Source: Leptasterias polaris
Lineage: Eukaryota > Echinodermata > Asteroidea > Forcipulatida > Asteriidae
Assembly (NCBI GenBank): GCA_037783415.1
Contig: JAZGTN010000054.1
Location: 2,108,001-2,172,000, forward strand
Direction of reading: 5' to 3'
DNA: 64,000 bases
How positions within the stretch are numbered: the stretch's first letter is position 1; every line of letters starts with the position of its first letter. The translations under genes were made by a program, and so were the position numbers. Below the pieces are notes generated by a model. That model had not been told where the DNA came from. It worked only from the letters and a program-made list of their open reading frames with translations, and ran no database searches. This document shows, piece after piece, positions 12,701-25,694 of the stretch.

Positions 12701-13295
12701 TACTAAGAAACAAGGGTGTACTGAACAAACTGGTTGATTCTTAGCGTATTCTGAGACGAAAAAAATTCAAACCCCTCAAAACGCGCTGAGATTAATTCTT
12801 TACTAAGAAACATGGGTGTACTGAACAAACTGGTTGATTCTGAGCGAATTCTGAGACGAAAAAAATTCAAACCCCTCAGAATGCGCTGAAATTAATTCTT
12901 TACTAAGAAACATGGGTGTACTGAACAAACTGGTTGATTCTGAGCGTATTCTGAGACGAAAAAAATTCAAACCTCTCAGAATGCGCTGAGATTAATTCTT
13001 TACTAAGAAACATGGGTGTACTGAACAAACTGGTTGATTCTGAGCGTATTCTGAGACGAAAAAAATTCAAACCCCTCAAAACGCGCTGAGATTAATTCTT
13101 TACTAAGAAACATGTGTGTACTGAACAAACTGGTTGATTCTGAGCGTATTCTGAGACGAAAAAAATTCAAACCCCTCAAAAGGCGCTGAGATTAATTCTT
13201 TACTAAGAAACAAGGGTGTACTGAACAAACTGGTTGATTCTTAGCGTATTCTGAGACGAAAAAAATTCAAACCCCTCAAAACGCGCTGAGATTAA
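9796..13295 (+). repeat. Higher-order repeat unit 2 of 3 (35 monomers, 3.5 kb)
   Basis: Same monomer order as units 1 and 3, with a 500-bp insertion: the five monomers E(90A)-R(86T)-E'-C-G at 10796-11295 are repeated at 11296-11795. The first E of the pair has gggtata (23A), shared with unit 3 only; the second has the ordinary base. The 29T marker (ctgtac) near 12323 is shared with unit 1 only. Unit 2 is thus linked to each neighbour by a different private mark. The caatgg, aaatccc and acctctc markers are present near 10412, 10670 and 12971. Confidence 0.88.
11296..11795 (+). repeat. 500-bp tandem duplication inside unit 2
   Basis: Five monomers, E(90A)-R(86T)-E'-C-G, repeat the five directly before them (10796-11295). 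The two copies differ at monomer position 23 of the first monomer (A in the first copy, G in the second). Units 1 and 3 have this quintet once. The duplication is an exact whole number of monomers, as expected of in-register unequal exchange. Confidence 0.85.
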
Positions 13296-16295
13296 TTCTT
13301 TACTAAGAAACATGGGTGTACTGAACAAACTGGTTGATTCTGAGCGTATTCTGAGACGAAAAAAATTCAAACCCCTCAGAATGCACTGAAATTAATTCTT
13401 TACTAAGAAACAAGGGTGTACTGAACAAACTGGTTGATTCTTAGCGTATTCTGAGACGAAAAAAATTCAAACCCCTCAAAACGCGCTGAGATTAATTCTT
13501 TACTAAGAAACATGGGTGTACTGAACAAACTGGTTGATTCTGAGCGAATTCTGAGACGAAAAAAATTCAAACCCCTCAAAACGCGCTGAGATTAATTCTT
13601 TACTAAGAAACATGTGTGTACTGAACAAACTGGTTGATTCTGAGCGAATTCTGAGACGAAAAAAATTCAAACCCCTCAGAATGCACTGAAATTAATTCTT
13701 TACTAAGAAACATGGGTGTACTGAACAAACTGGTTGATTCTGAGCGTATTCTGAGACGAAAAAAATTCAAACCCCTCAGAATGCGCAGAGATTAATTCTT
13801 TACTAAGAAACATGGGTGTACTGAACAAACTGGTTGATTCTGAGCGTATTCTGAGACGAAAAAAATTCAAACCCCTCAAAATGCGCTGAGATTAATTCTT
13901 TACTAAGAAACAATGGTGTACTGAACAAACTGGTTGATTCTTAGCGTATTCTGAGACGAAAAAAATTCAAACCCCTCAAAACGCGCTGAGATTAATTCTT
14001 TACTAAGAAACATGGGTGTACTGAACAAACTGGTTGATTCTGAGCGAATTCTGAGACGAAAAAAATTCAAACCCCTCAGAATGCGCTGAAATTAATTCTT
14101 TACTAAGAAACATGGGTGTACTGAACAAACTGGTTGATTCTGAGCGTATTCTGAGACGAAAAAAATTCAAATCCCTCAAAACGCGCTGAGATTAATTCTT
14201 TACTAAGAAACATGGTTGTACTGAGCAAACTGGTTGATTCTGAGCGTATTCTGAGACGAAAAAAATTCAAACCCCTCACAACGCGCTGAGATTAATTCTT
14301 TACTAAGAAACATGGGTATACTGAACAAACTGGTTGATTCTGAGCGAATTCTGAGACGAAAAAAATTCAAACCCCTCAGAATGCACTGAAATTAATTCTT
14401 TACTAAGAAACATGGGTGTACTGAACAAACTGGTTGATTCTGAGCGTATTCTGAGACGAAAAAAATTCAAACCCCTCAGATTGCGCAGAGATTAATTCTT
14501 TACTAAGAAACATGGGTGTACTGAACAAACTGGTTGATTCTGAGCGAATTCTGAGACGAAAAAAATTCAAACCCCTCAGAATGCGCTGAGATTAATTCTT
14601 TACTAAGAAACATGGGTGTACTGAACAAACTGGTTGATTCTGAGCGTATTCTGAGACGAAAAAAATTCAAACCCCTCAAAACGCGCTGAGATTAATTCTT
14701 TACTAAGAAACATGGTTGTACTGAACAAACTGGTTGATTCTGAGCGTATTCTGAGACGAAAAAAATTCAAACCCCTCAAAACGCGCTGAGATTAATTCTT
14801 TACTAAGAAACATGGTTGTACTGAACAAACTGGTTGATTCTGAGCGTATTCTGAGACGAAAAAAATTCAAACCCCTCAAAACGCGCTGAGATTAATTCTT
14901 TACTAAGAAACATGGGTGTACTGAACAAACTGGTTGATTCTGAGCGTATTCTGAGACGAAAAAAATTCAAACCCCTCAAAACGCGCTGAGATTAATTCTT
15001 TACTAAGAAACATGGGTGTACTGAACAAACTGGTTGATTCTGAGCGTATTCTGAGACGAAAAAAATTCAAACCCCTCAAAACGCGCTGAGATTAATTCTT
15101 TACTAAGAAACATGGGTGTACTGAACAAACTGGTTGATTCTGAGCGTATTCTGAGACGAAAAAAATTCAAACCCCTCAAAATGCGCTGAGATTAATTCTT
15201 TACTAAGAAACAAGGGTGTACTGAACAAACTGGTTGATTCTTAGCGTATTCTGAGACGAAAAAAATTCAAACCCCTCAAAACGCGCTGAGATTAATTCTT
15301 TACTAAGAAACATGGGTGTACTGAACAAACTGGTTGATTCTGAGCGAATTCTGAGACGAAAAAAATTCAAACCCCTCAGAATGCGCTGAAATTAATTCTT
15401 TACTAAGAAACATGGGTGTACTGAACAAACTGGTTGATTCTGAGCGTATTCTGAGACGAAAAAAATTCAAACCCCTCAAAACGCGCTGAGATTAATTCTT
15501 TACTAAGAAACATGGGTGTACTGAACAAACTGGTTGATTCTGAGCGTATTCTGAGACGAAAAAAATTCAAACCCCTCACAACGCGCTGAGATTAATTCTT
15601 TACTAAGAAACATGGGTGTACTGAACAAACTGGTTGATTCTGAGCGTATTCTGAGACGAAAAAAATTCAAACCCCTCAAAATGCGCTGAGATTAATTCTT
15701 TACTAAGAAACAAGGGTGTACTGAACAAACTGGTTGATTCTTAGCGTATTCTGAGACGAAAAAAATTCAAACCCCTCAAAACGCGCTGAGATTAATTCTT
15801 TACTAAGAAACATGGGTGTACTGAACAAACTGGTTGATTCTGAGCGAATTCTGAGACGAAAAAAATTCAAACCCCTCAGAATGCGCTGAAATTAATTCTT
15901 TACTAAGAAACATGGGTGTACTGAACAAACTGGTTGATTCTGAGCGTATTCTGAGACGAAAAAAATTCAAACCTCTCAGAATGCGCTGAGATTAATTCTT
16001 TACTAAGAAACATGGGTGTACTGAACAAACTGGTTGATTCTGAGCGTATTCTGAGACGAAAAAAATTCAAACCCCTCAAAACGCGCTGAGATTAATTCTT
16101 TACTAAGAAACATGTGTGTACTGAACAAACTGGTTGATTCTGAGCGTATTCTGAGACGAAAAAAATTCAAACCCCTCAAAAGGCGCTGAGATTAATTCTT
16201 TACTAAGAAACAAGGGTGTACTGAACAAACTGGTTGATTCTTAGCGTATTCTGAGACGAAAAAAATTCAAACCCCTCAAAACGCGCTGAGATTAA
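13296..16295 (+). repeat. Higher-order repeat unit 3 of 3 (30 monomers, 3.0 kb)
   Basis: Thirty monomers, in the order of unit 2 without its 500-bp insertion. It carries the shared markers caatgg (near 13912), aaatccc (near 14170), 23A (near 14318) and acctctc (near 15971), but lacks the 29T marker of units 1 and 2. It contains the nonamer from 14196 and the pentamer from 15296. The similarity to the preceding unit ends just after 16295: the next monomer has 52A and ctgaaa but not the 84G/90A expected from unit 2. Confidence 0.87.
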
Positions 16296-16691
16296 TTCTT
16301 TACTAAGAAACATGGGTGTACTGAACAAACTGGTTGATTCTGAGCGAATTCTGAGACGAAAAAAATTCAAACCCCTCAAAATGCGCTGAAATTAATTCTT
16401 TACTAAGAAACATGGGTGTACTGAACAAACTGGTTGATTCTGAGCGTATTCTGAGACGAAAAAAATTCAAACCCCTCAGAATGCGCTGAGATTAATTCTT
16501 TACTAAGAAACATGGGTGTACTGAACAAACTGGTTGATTCTGAGCGTATTCTGAGACGAAAAAAATTCAAACCCCTCAAAACGCGCTGAGATTAATTCTT
16601 TACTAAGAAACATGGGTGTACTGAACAAACTGGTTGATTCTGAGCGTATTCTGAGACGAAAAAAATTCAAACCCCTCAAAACGCGCTGAGA

Positions 16692-18846
16692 TTAATTCTT
16701 TACTAAGAAACATGGGTGTACTGAACAAACTGGTTGATTCTGAGCGTATTCTGAGACGAAAAAAATTCAAACCCCTCAAAACGCGCTGAGATTAATTCTT
16801 TACTAAGAAACATGGTTGTACTGAGCAAACTGGTTGATTCTGAGCGTATTCTGAGACGAAAAAAATTCAAACCCCTCACAACGCGCTGAGATTAATTCTT
16901 TACTAAGAAACATGGGTGTACTGAACAAACTGGTTGATTCTGAGCGAATTCTGAGACGAAAAAAATTCAAACCCCTCAGAATGCACTGAAATTAATTCTT
17001 TACTAAGAAACATGGGTGTACTGAACAAACTGGTTGATTCTGAGCGTATTCTGAGACGAAAAAAATTCAAACCCCTCAGATTGCGCAGAGATTAATTCTT
17101 TACTAAGAAACATGGGTGTACTGAACAAACTGGTTGATTCTGAGCGAATTCTGAGACGAAAAAAATTCAAACCCCTCAGAATGCGCTGAGATTAATTCTT
17201 TACTAAGAAACATGGGTGTACTGAACAAACTGGTTGATTCTGAGCGTATTCTGAGACGAAAAAAATTCAAACCCCTCAAAACGCGCTGAGATTAATTCTT
17301 TACTAAGAAACATGGTTGTACTGAACAAACTGGTTGATTCTGAGCGTATTCTGAGACGAAAAAAATTCAAACCCCTCAAAACGCGCTGAGATTAATTCTT
17401 TACTAAGAAACATGGTTGTACTGAACAAACTGGTTGATTCTGAGCGTATTCTGAGACGAAAAAAATTCAAACCCCTCAAAACGCGCTGAGATTAATTCTT
17501 TACTAAGAAACATGGGTGTACTGAACAAACTGGTTGATTCTGAGCGTATTCTGAGACGAAAAAAATTCAAACCCCTCAAAACGCGCTGAGATTAATTCTT
17601 TACTAAGAAACATGGGTGTACTGAACAAACTGGTTGATTCTGAGCGTATTCTGAGACGAAAAAAATTCAAACCCCTCAAAACGCGCTGAGATTAATTCTT
17701 TACTAAGAAACATGGGTGTACTGAACAAACTGGTTGATTCTGAGCGTATTCTGAGACGAAAAAAATTCAAACCCCTCAAAATGCGCTGAGATTAATTCTT
17801 TACTAAGAAACAAGGGTGTACTGAACAAACTGGTTGATTCTTAGCGTATTCTGAGACGAAAAAAATTCAAACCCCTCAAAACGCGCTGAGATTAATTCTT
17901 TACTAAGAAACATGGGTGTACTGAACAAACTGGTTGATTCTGAGCGTATTCTGAGACGAAAAAAATTCAAACCCCTCAAAACGCGCTGAGATTAATTCTT
18001 TACTAAGAAACATGGGTGTACTGAACAAACTGGTTGATTCTGAGCGTATTCTGAGACGAAAAAAATTCAAACCCCTCACAACGCGCTGAGATTAATTCTT
18101 TACTAAGAAACATGGGTGTACTGAACAAACTGGTTGATTCTGAGCGTATTCTGAGACGAAAAAAATTCAAACCCCTCAAAATGCGCTGAGATTAATTCTT
18201 TACTAAGAAACAAGGGTGTACTGAACAAACTGGTTGATTCTGAGCGTATTCTGAGACGAAAAAAATTCAAACCCCTCAAAACGCGCTGAGATTAATTCTT
18301 TACTAAGAAACATGGGTGTACTGAACAAACTGGTTGATTCTGAGCGAATTCTGAGACGAAAAAAATTCAAACCCCTCAAAATGCGCTGAAATTAATTCTT
18401 TACTAAGAAACATGGGTGTACTGAACAAACTGGTTGATTCTGAGCGTATTCTGAGACGAAAAAAATTCAAACCCCTCAGAATGCGCTGAGATTAATTCTT
18501 TACTAAGAAACATGGGTGTACTGAACAAACTGGTTGATTCTGAGCGTATTCTGAGACGAAAAAAATTCAAACCCCTCAAAACGCGCTGAGATTAATTCTT
18601 TACTAAGAAACATGTGTGTACTGAACAAACTGGTTGATTCTGAGCGTATTCTGAGACGAAAAAAATTCAAACCCCTCAAAAGGCGCTGAGATTAATTCTT
18701 TACTAAGAAACAAGGGTGTACTGAACAAACTGGTTGATTCTTAGCGTATTCTGAGACGAAAAAAATTCAAACCCCTCAAAACGCGCTGAGATTAATTCTT
18801 TACTAAGAAACATGGGTGTACTGAACAAACTGGTTGATTCTGAGCG
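16692..18846 (+). repeat. 2.3-kb-offset tandem duplication, copy 1
   Basis: Twenty-one monomers starting C-G(30G,84C)-E(90A)-R(86T)-E'-C-G-G-C-C-T87-Q-C-84C-T87, then an 18A monomer without 47T, E, (84G,87T), C, T20(87G) and Q. The same series begins at 18992, 2300 bp further on. Differences I noticed: the 18A monomer near 18210 lacks 47T whereas its partner near 20510 has it, and the following E monomer has 84A instead of 84G. This is a 23-monomer period, different from the 29-35-monomer period on its left. Confidence 0.83.
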
Positions 18847-18991
18847 TATTCTGAGACGAAAAAAATTCAAACCCCTCAAAACGCGCTGAGATTAATTCTT
18901 TACTAAGAAACATGGGTGTACTGAACAAACTGGTTGATTCTGAGCGAATTCTGAGACGAAAAAAATTCAAACCCCTCAGAATGCGCTGAAA

Positions 18992-21145
18992 TTAATTCTT
19001 TACTAAGAAACATGGGTGTACTGAACAAACTGGTTGATTCTGAGCGTATTCTGAGACGAAAAAAATTCAAACCCCTCAAAACGCGCTGAGATTAATTCTT
19101 TACTAAGAAACATGGTTGTACTGAGCAAACTGGTTGATTCTGAGCGTATTCTGAGACGAAAAAAATTCAAACCCCTCACAACGCGCTGAGATTAATTCTT
19201 TACTAAGAAACATGGGTGTACTGAACAAACTGGTTGATTCTGAGCGAATTCTGAGACGAAAAAAATTCAAACCCCTCAGAATGCACTGAAATTAATTCTT
19301 TACTAAGAAACATGGGTGTACTGAACAAACTGGTTGATTCTGAGCGTATTCTGAGACGAAAAAAATTCAAACCCCTCAGATTGCGCAGAGATTAATTCTT
19401 TACTAAGAAACATGGGTGTACTGAACAAACTGGTTGATTCTGAGCGAATTCTGAGACGAAAAAAATTCAAACCCCTCAGAATGCGCTGAGATTAATTCTT
19501 TACTAAGAAACATGGGTGTACTGAACAAACTGGTTGATTCTGAGCGTATTCTGAGACGAAAAAAATTCAAACCCCTCAAAACGCGCTGAGATTAATTCTT
19601 TACTAAGAAACATGGTTGTACTGAACAAACTGGTTGATTCTGAGCGTATTCTGAGACGAAAAAAATTCAAACCCCTCAAAACGCGCTGAGATTAATTCTT
19701 TACTAAGAAACATGGTTGTACTGAACAAACTGGTTGATTCTGAGCGTATTCTGAGACGAAAAAAATTCAAACCCCTCAAAACGCGCTGAGATTAATTCTT
19801 TACTAAGAAACATGGGTGTACTGAACAAACTGGTTGATTCTGAGCGTATTCTGAGACGAAAAAAATTCAAACCCCTCAAAACGCGCTGAGATTAATTCTT
19901 TACTAAGAAACATGGGTGTACTGAACAAACTGGTTGATTCTGAGCGTATTCTGAGACGAAAAAAATTCAAACCCCTCAAAACGCGTGAGATTAATTCTTT
20001 ACTAAGAAACATGGGTGTACTGAACAAACTGGTTGATTCTGAGCGTATTCTGAGACGAAAAAAATTCAAACCCCTCAAAATGCGCTGAGATTAATTCTTT
20101 ACTAAGAAACAAGGGTGTACTGAACAAACTGGTTGATTCTTAGCGTATTCTGAGACGAAAAAAATTCAAACCCCTCAAAACGCGCTGAGATTAATTCTTT
20201 ACTAAGAAACATGGGTGTACTGAACAAACTGGTTGATTCTGAGCGTATTCTGAGACGAAAAAAATTCAAACCCCTCAAAACGCGCTGAGATTAATTCTTT
20301 ACTAAGAAACATGGGTGTACTGAACAAACTGGTTGATTCTGAGCGTATTCTGAGACGAAAAAAATTCAAACCCCTCACAACGCGCTGAGATTAATTCTTT
20401 ACTAAGAAACATGGGTGTACTGAACAAACTGGTTGATTCTGAGCGTATTCTGAGACGAAAAAAATTCAAACCCCTCAAAATGCGCTGAGATTAATTCTTT
20501 ACTAAGAAACAAGGGTGTACTGAACAAACTGGTTGATTTTTAGCGTATTCTGAGACGAAAAAAATTCAAACCCCTCAAAACGCGCTGAGATTAATTCTTT
20601 ACTAAGAAACATGGGTGTACTGAACAAACTGGTTGATTCTGAGCGAATTCTGAGACGAAAAAAATTCAAACCCCTCAGAATGCGCTGAAATTAATTCTTT
20701 ACTAAGAAACATGGGTGTACTGAACAAACTGGTTGATTCTGAGCGTATTCTGAGACGAAAAAAATTCAAACCCCTCAGAATGCGCTGAGATTAATTCTTT
20801 ACTAAGAAACATGGGTGTACTGAACAAACTGGTTGATTCTGAGCGTATTCTGAGACGAAAAAAATTCAAACCCCTCAAAACGCGCTGAGATTAATTCTTT
20901 ACTAAGAAACATGTGTGTACTGAACAAACTGGTTGATTCTGAGCGTATTCTGAGACGAAAAAAATTCAAACCCCTCAAAAGGCGCTGAGATTAATTCTTT
21001 ACTAAGAAACAAGGGTGTACTGAACAAACTGGTTGATTCTTAGCGTATTCTGAGACGAAAAAAATTCAAACCCCTCAAAACGCGCTGAGATTAATTCTTT
21101 ACTAAGAAACATGGGTGTACTGAACAAACTGGTTGATTCTGAGCA
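18992..21145 (+). repeat. 2.3-kb-offset tandem duplication, copy 2
   Basis: Second copy of the series described at 16692. Its ninth C-type position holds a 99-bp monomer (19896-19994) that lost a C, turning acgcgctgag into acgcgtgag; this shifts the array phase by one base and changes the offset to 2299 from there on. The Q monomer near 20510 has an extra substitution at position 45 giving gattttta. The match ends at 21145, where the second copy continues as an E monomer with gcaaattc. Confidence 0.83.
19896..19994 (+). repeat. 99-bp monomer with loss of one C
   Basis: A single base is missing in the CpG-rich segment (positions 87-92 read acgcgtgag instead of acgcgctgag). The phase of all monomers downstream moves from 96 to 95 modulo 100. 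A reverse-strand open frame of about 91 codons across 19803-20078 exists only because of this shift and is not a gene. Confidence 0.93.
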
Positions 21146-22794
21146 AATTCTGAGACGAAAAAAATTCAAACCCCTCAGAATGCACTGAAATTAATTCTTT
21201 ACTAAGAAACATGGGTGTACTGAACAAACTGGTTGATTCTGAGCGTATTCTGAGACGAAAAAAATTCAAACCCCTCAGATTGCGCAGAGATTAATTCTTT
21301 ACTAAGAAACATGGGTGTACTGAACAAACTGGTTGATTCTGAGCGAATTCTGAGACGAAAAAAATTCAAACCCCTCAGAATGCGCTGAGATTAATTCTTT
21401 ACTAAGAAACATGGGTGTACTGAACAAACTGGTTGATTCTGAGCGTATTCTGAGACGAAAAAAATTCAAACCCCTCAAAACGCGCTGAGATTAATTCTTT
21501 ACTAAGAAACATGGGTGTACTGAACAAACTGGTTGATTCTGAGCGTATTCTGAGACGAAAAAAATTCAAACCCCTCAAAACGCGCTGAGATTAATTCTTT
21601 ACTAAGAAACATGGGTGTACTGAACAAACTGGTTGATTCTGAGCGTATTCTGAGACGAAAAAAATTCAAACCCCTCAAAACGCGCTGAGATTAATTCTTT
21701 ACTAAGAAACATGGGTGTACTGAACAAACTGGTTGATTCTGAGCGTATTCTGAGACGAAAAAAATTCAAACCCCTCAAAATGCGCTGAGATTAATTCTTT
21801 ACTAAGAAACAAGGGTGTACTGAACAAACTGGTTGATTCTTAGCGTATTCTGAGACGAAAAAAATTCAAACCCCTCAAAACGCGCTGAGATTAATTCTTT
21901 ACTAAGAAACATGGGTGTACTGAACAAACTGGTTGATTCTGAGCGTATTCTGAGACGAAAAAAATTCAAACCCCTCAAAACGCGCTGAGATTAATTCTTT
22001 ACTAAGAAACATGTGTGTACTGAACAAACTGGTTGATTCTGAGCGTATTCTGAGACGAAAAAAATTCAAACCCCTCAAAAGGCGCTGAGATTAATTCTTT
22101 ACTAAGAAACAAGGGTGTACTGAACAAACTGGTTGATTCTTAGCGTATTCTGAGACGAAAAAAATTCAAACCCCTCAAAACGCGCTGAGATTAATTCTTT
22201 ACTAAGAAACATGTGTGTACTGAACAAACTGGTTGATTCTGAGCGAATTCTGAGACGAAAAAAATTCAAACCCCTCAGAATGCACTGAAATTAATTCGTT
22301 ACTAAGAAACATGGGTGTACTGAACAAACTGGTTGATTCTGAGCGTATTCTGAGACGAAAAAAATTCAAACCCCTCAGAATGCGCAGAGATTAATTCTTT
22401 ACTAAGAAACATGGGTGTACTGAACAAACTGGTTGATTCTGAGCGAATTCTGAGACGAAAAAAATTCAAACCCCTCAGAATGCGCTGAAATTAATTCTTT
22501 ACTAAGAAACATGGGTGTACTGAACAAACTGGTTGATTCTGAGCGTATTCTGAGACGAAAAAAATTCAAACCCCTCAAAACGGGCTGAGATTAATTCTTT
22601 ACTAAGAAACATGGGTGTACTGAATAAACTGGTTGATTCTGAGCGTATTCTGAGACGAAAAAAATTCAAACCCCTCAAAACGCGCTGAGATTAATTCTTT
22701 ACTAAGAAACATGGGTGTACTGAACAAACTGGTTGATTCTGAGCGAATTCTGAGACGAAAAAAATTCAAACCCCTCAGAATGCACTGAAATTAA
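20995..22794 (+). repeat. Higher-order repeat unit, 18 monomers (1.8 kb)
   Basis: Order: Q, E(90A) with gcaaattc, R(86T), E', C, C, C, T87, Q, C, T20(87G), Q, T20-plus-E(90A) with ttcgtt, R, E, C with cgggctg (89G), C with gaataaac (31T), E(90A). The markers gcaaattc, ttcgtt, cgggctg and aataaac all recur in the next unit. Compared with that unit, the run C-G-G-C-C after E' is shortened to C-C-C, a loss of exactly two monomers that removed both G types. Confidence 0.87.
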
Positions 22795-24794
22795 TTCTTT
22801 ACTAAGAAACAAGGGTGTACTGAACAAACTGGTTGATTCTTAGCGTATTCTGAGACGAAAAAAATTCAAACCCCTCAAAACGCGCTGAGATTAATTCTTT
22901 ACTAAGAAACATGGGTGTACTGAACAAACTGGTTGATTCTGAGCAAATTCTGAGACGAAAAAAATTCAAACCCCTCAGAATGCACTGAAATTAATTCTTT
23001 ACTAAGAAACATGGGTGTACTGAACAAACTGGTTGATTCTGAGCGTATTCTGAGACGAAAAAAATTCAAACCCCTCAGATTGCGCAGAGATTAATTCTTT
23101 ACTAAGAAACATGGGTGTACTGAACAAACTGGTTGATTCTGAGCGAATTCTGAGACGAAAAAAATTCAAACCCCTCAGAATGCGCTGAGATTAATTCTTT
23201 ACTAAGAAACATGGGTGTACTGAACAAACTGGTTGATTCTGAGCGTATTCTGAGACGAAAAAAATTCAAACCCCTCAAAACGCGCTGAGATTAATTCTTT
23301 ACTAAGAAACATGGTTGTACTGAACAAACTGGTTGATTCTGAGCGTATTCTGAGACGAAAAAAATTCAAACCCCTCAAAACGCGCTGAGATTAATTCTTT
23401 ACTAAGAAACATGGTTGTACTGAACAAACTGGTTGATTCTGAGCGTATTCTGAGACGAAAAAAATTCAAACCCCTCAAAACGCGCTGAGATTAATTCTTT
23501 ACTAAGAAACATGGGTGTACTGAACAAACTGGTTGATTCTGAGCGTATTCTGAGACGAAAAAAATTCAAACCCCTCAAAACGCGCTGAGATTAATTCTTT
23601 ACTAAGAAACATGGGTGTACTGAACAAACTGGTTGATTCTGAGCGTATTCTGAGACGAAAAAAATTCAAACCCCTCAAAACGCGCTGAGATTAATTCTTT
23701 ACTAAGAAACATGGGTGTACTGAACAAACTGGTTGATTCTGAGCGTATTCTGAGACGAAAAAAATTCAAACCCCTCAAAATGCGCTGAGATTAATTCTTT
23801 ACTAAGAAACAAGGGTGTACTGAACAAACTGGTTGATTCTTAGCGTATTCTGAGACGAAAAAAATTCAAACCCCTCAAAACGCGCTGAGATTAATTCTTT
23901 ACTAAGAAACATGGGTGTACTGAACAAACTGGTTGATTCTGAGCGTATTCTGAGACGAAAAAAATTCAAACCCCTCAAAACGCGCTGAGATTAATTCTTT
24001 ACTAAGAAACATGTGTGTACTGAACAAACTGGTTGATTCTGAGCGTATTCTGAGACGAAAAAAATTCAAACCCCTCAAAAGGCGCTGAGATTAATTCTTT
24101 ACTAAGAAACAAGGGTGTACTGAACAAACTGGTTGATTCTTAGCGTATTCTGAGACGAAAAAAATTCAAACCCCTCAAAACGCGCTGAGATTAATTCTTT
24201 ACTAAGAAACATGTGTGTACTGAACAAACTGGTTGATTCTGAGCGAATTCTGAGACGAAAAAAATTCAAACCCCTCAGAATGCACTGAAATTAATTCGTT
24301 ACTAAGAAACATGGGTGTACTGAACAAACTGGTTGATTCTGAGCGTATTCTGAGACGAAAAAAATTCAAACCCCTCAGAATGCGCAGAGATTAATTCTTT
24401 ACTAAGAAACATGGGTGTACTGAACAAACTGGTTGATTCTGAGCGAATTCTGAGACGAAAAAAATTCAAACCCCTCAGAATGCGCTGAAATTAATTCTTT
24501 ACTAAGAAACATGGGTGTACTGAACAAACTGGTTGATTCTGAGCGTATTCTGAGACGAAAAAAATTCAAACCCCTCAAAACGGGCTGAGATTAATTCTTT
24601 ACTAAGAAACATGGGTGTACTGAATAAACTGGTTGATTCTGAGCGTATTCTGAGACGAAAAAAATTCAAACCCCTCAAAACGCGCTGAGATTAATTCTTT
24701 ACTAAGAAACATGGGTGTACTGAACAAACTGGTTGATTCTGAGCGAATTCTGAGACGAAAAAAATTCAAACCCCTCAGAATGCACTGAAATTAA
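22795..24794 (+). repeat. Higher-order repeat unit, 20 monomers (2.0 kb)
   Basis: This repeats the preceding unit in order, with gcaaattc near 22943, ttcgtt near 24288, cgggctg near 24581 and aataaac near 24623, and includes the full C-G-G-C-C run. It ends with an E(90A) monomer, after which R(86T)-E'-C-G-G-C-C-T87-Q (24795-25694) follows as a partial third copy of the series starting with E(90A) at 22895, offset 1800 bp. The series then breaks: the next monomer is E where C is expected. Confidence 0.87.
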
Positions 24795-25694
24795 TTCTTT
24801 ACTAAGAAACATGGGTGTACTGAACAAACTGGTTGATTCTGAGCGTATTCTGAGACGAAAAAAATTCAAACCCCTCAGATTGCGCAGAGATTAATTCTTT
24901 ACTAAGAAACATGGGTGTACTGAACAAACTGGTTGATTCTGAGCGAATTCTGAGACGAAAAAAATTCAAACCCCTCAGAATGCGCTGAGATTAATTCTTT
25001 ACTAAGAAACATGGGTGTACTGAACAAACTGGTTGATTCTGAGCGTATTCTGAGACGAAAAAAATTCAAACCCCTCAAAACGCGCTGAGATTAATTCTTT
25101 ACTAAGAAACATGGTTGTACTGAACAAACTGGTTGATTCTGAGCGTATTCTGAGACGAAAAAAATTCAAACCCCTCAAAACGCGCTGAGATTAATTCTTT
25201 ACTAAGAAACATGGTTGTACTGAACAAACTGGTTGATTCTGAGCGTATTCTGAGACGAAAAAAATTCAAACCCCTCAAAACGCGCTGAGATTAATTCTTT
25301 ACTAAGAAACATGGGTGTACTGAACAAACTGGTTGATTCTGAGCGTATTCTGAGACGAAAAAAATTCAAACCCCTCAAAACGCGCTGAGATTAATTCTTT
25401 ACTAAGAAACATGGGTGTACTGAACAAACTGGTTGATTCTGAGCGTATTCTGAGACGAAAAAAATTCAAACCCCTCAAAACGCGCTGAGATTAATTCTTT
25501 ACTAAGAAACATGGGTGTACTGAACAAACTGGTTGATTCTGAGCGTATTCTGAGACGAAAAAAATTCAAACCCCTCAAAATGCGCTGAGATTAATTCTTT
25601 ACTAAGAAACAAGGGTGTACTGAACAAACTGGTTGATTCTTAGCGTATTCTGAGACGAAAAAAATTCAAACCCCTCAAAACGCGCTGAGATTAA

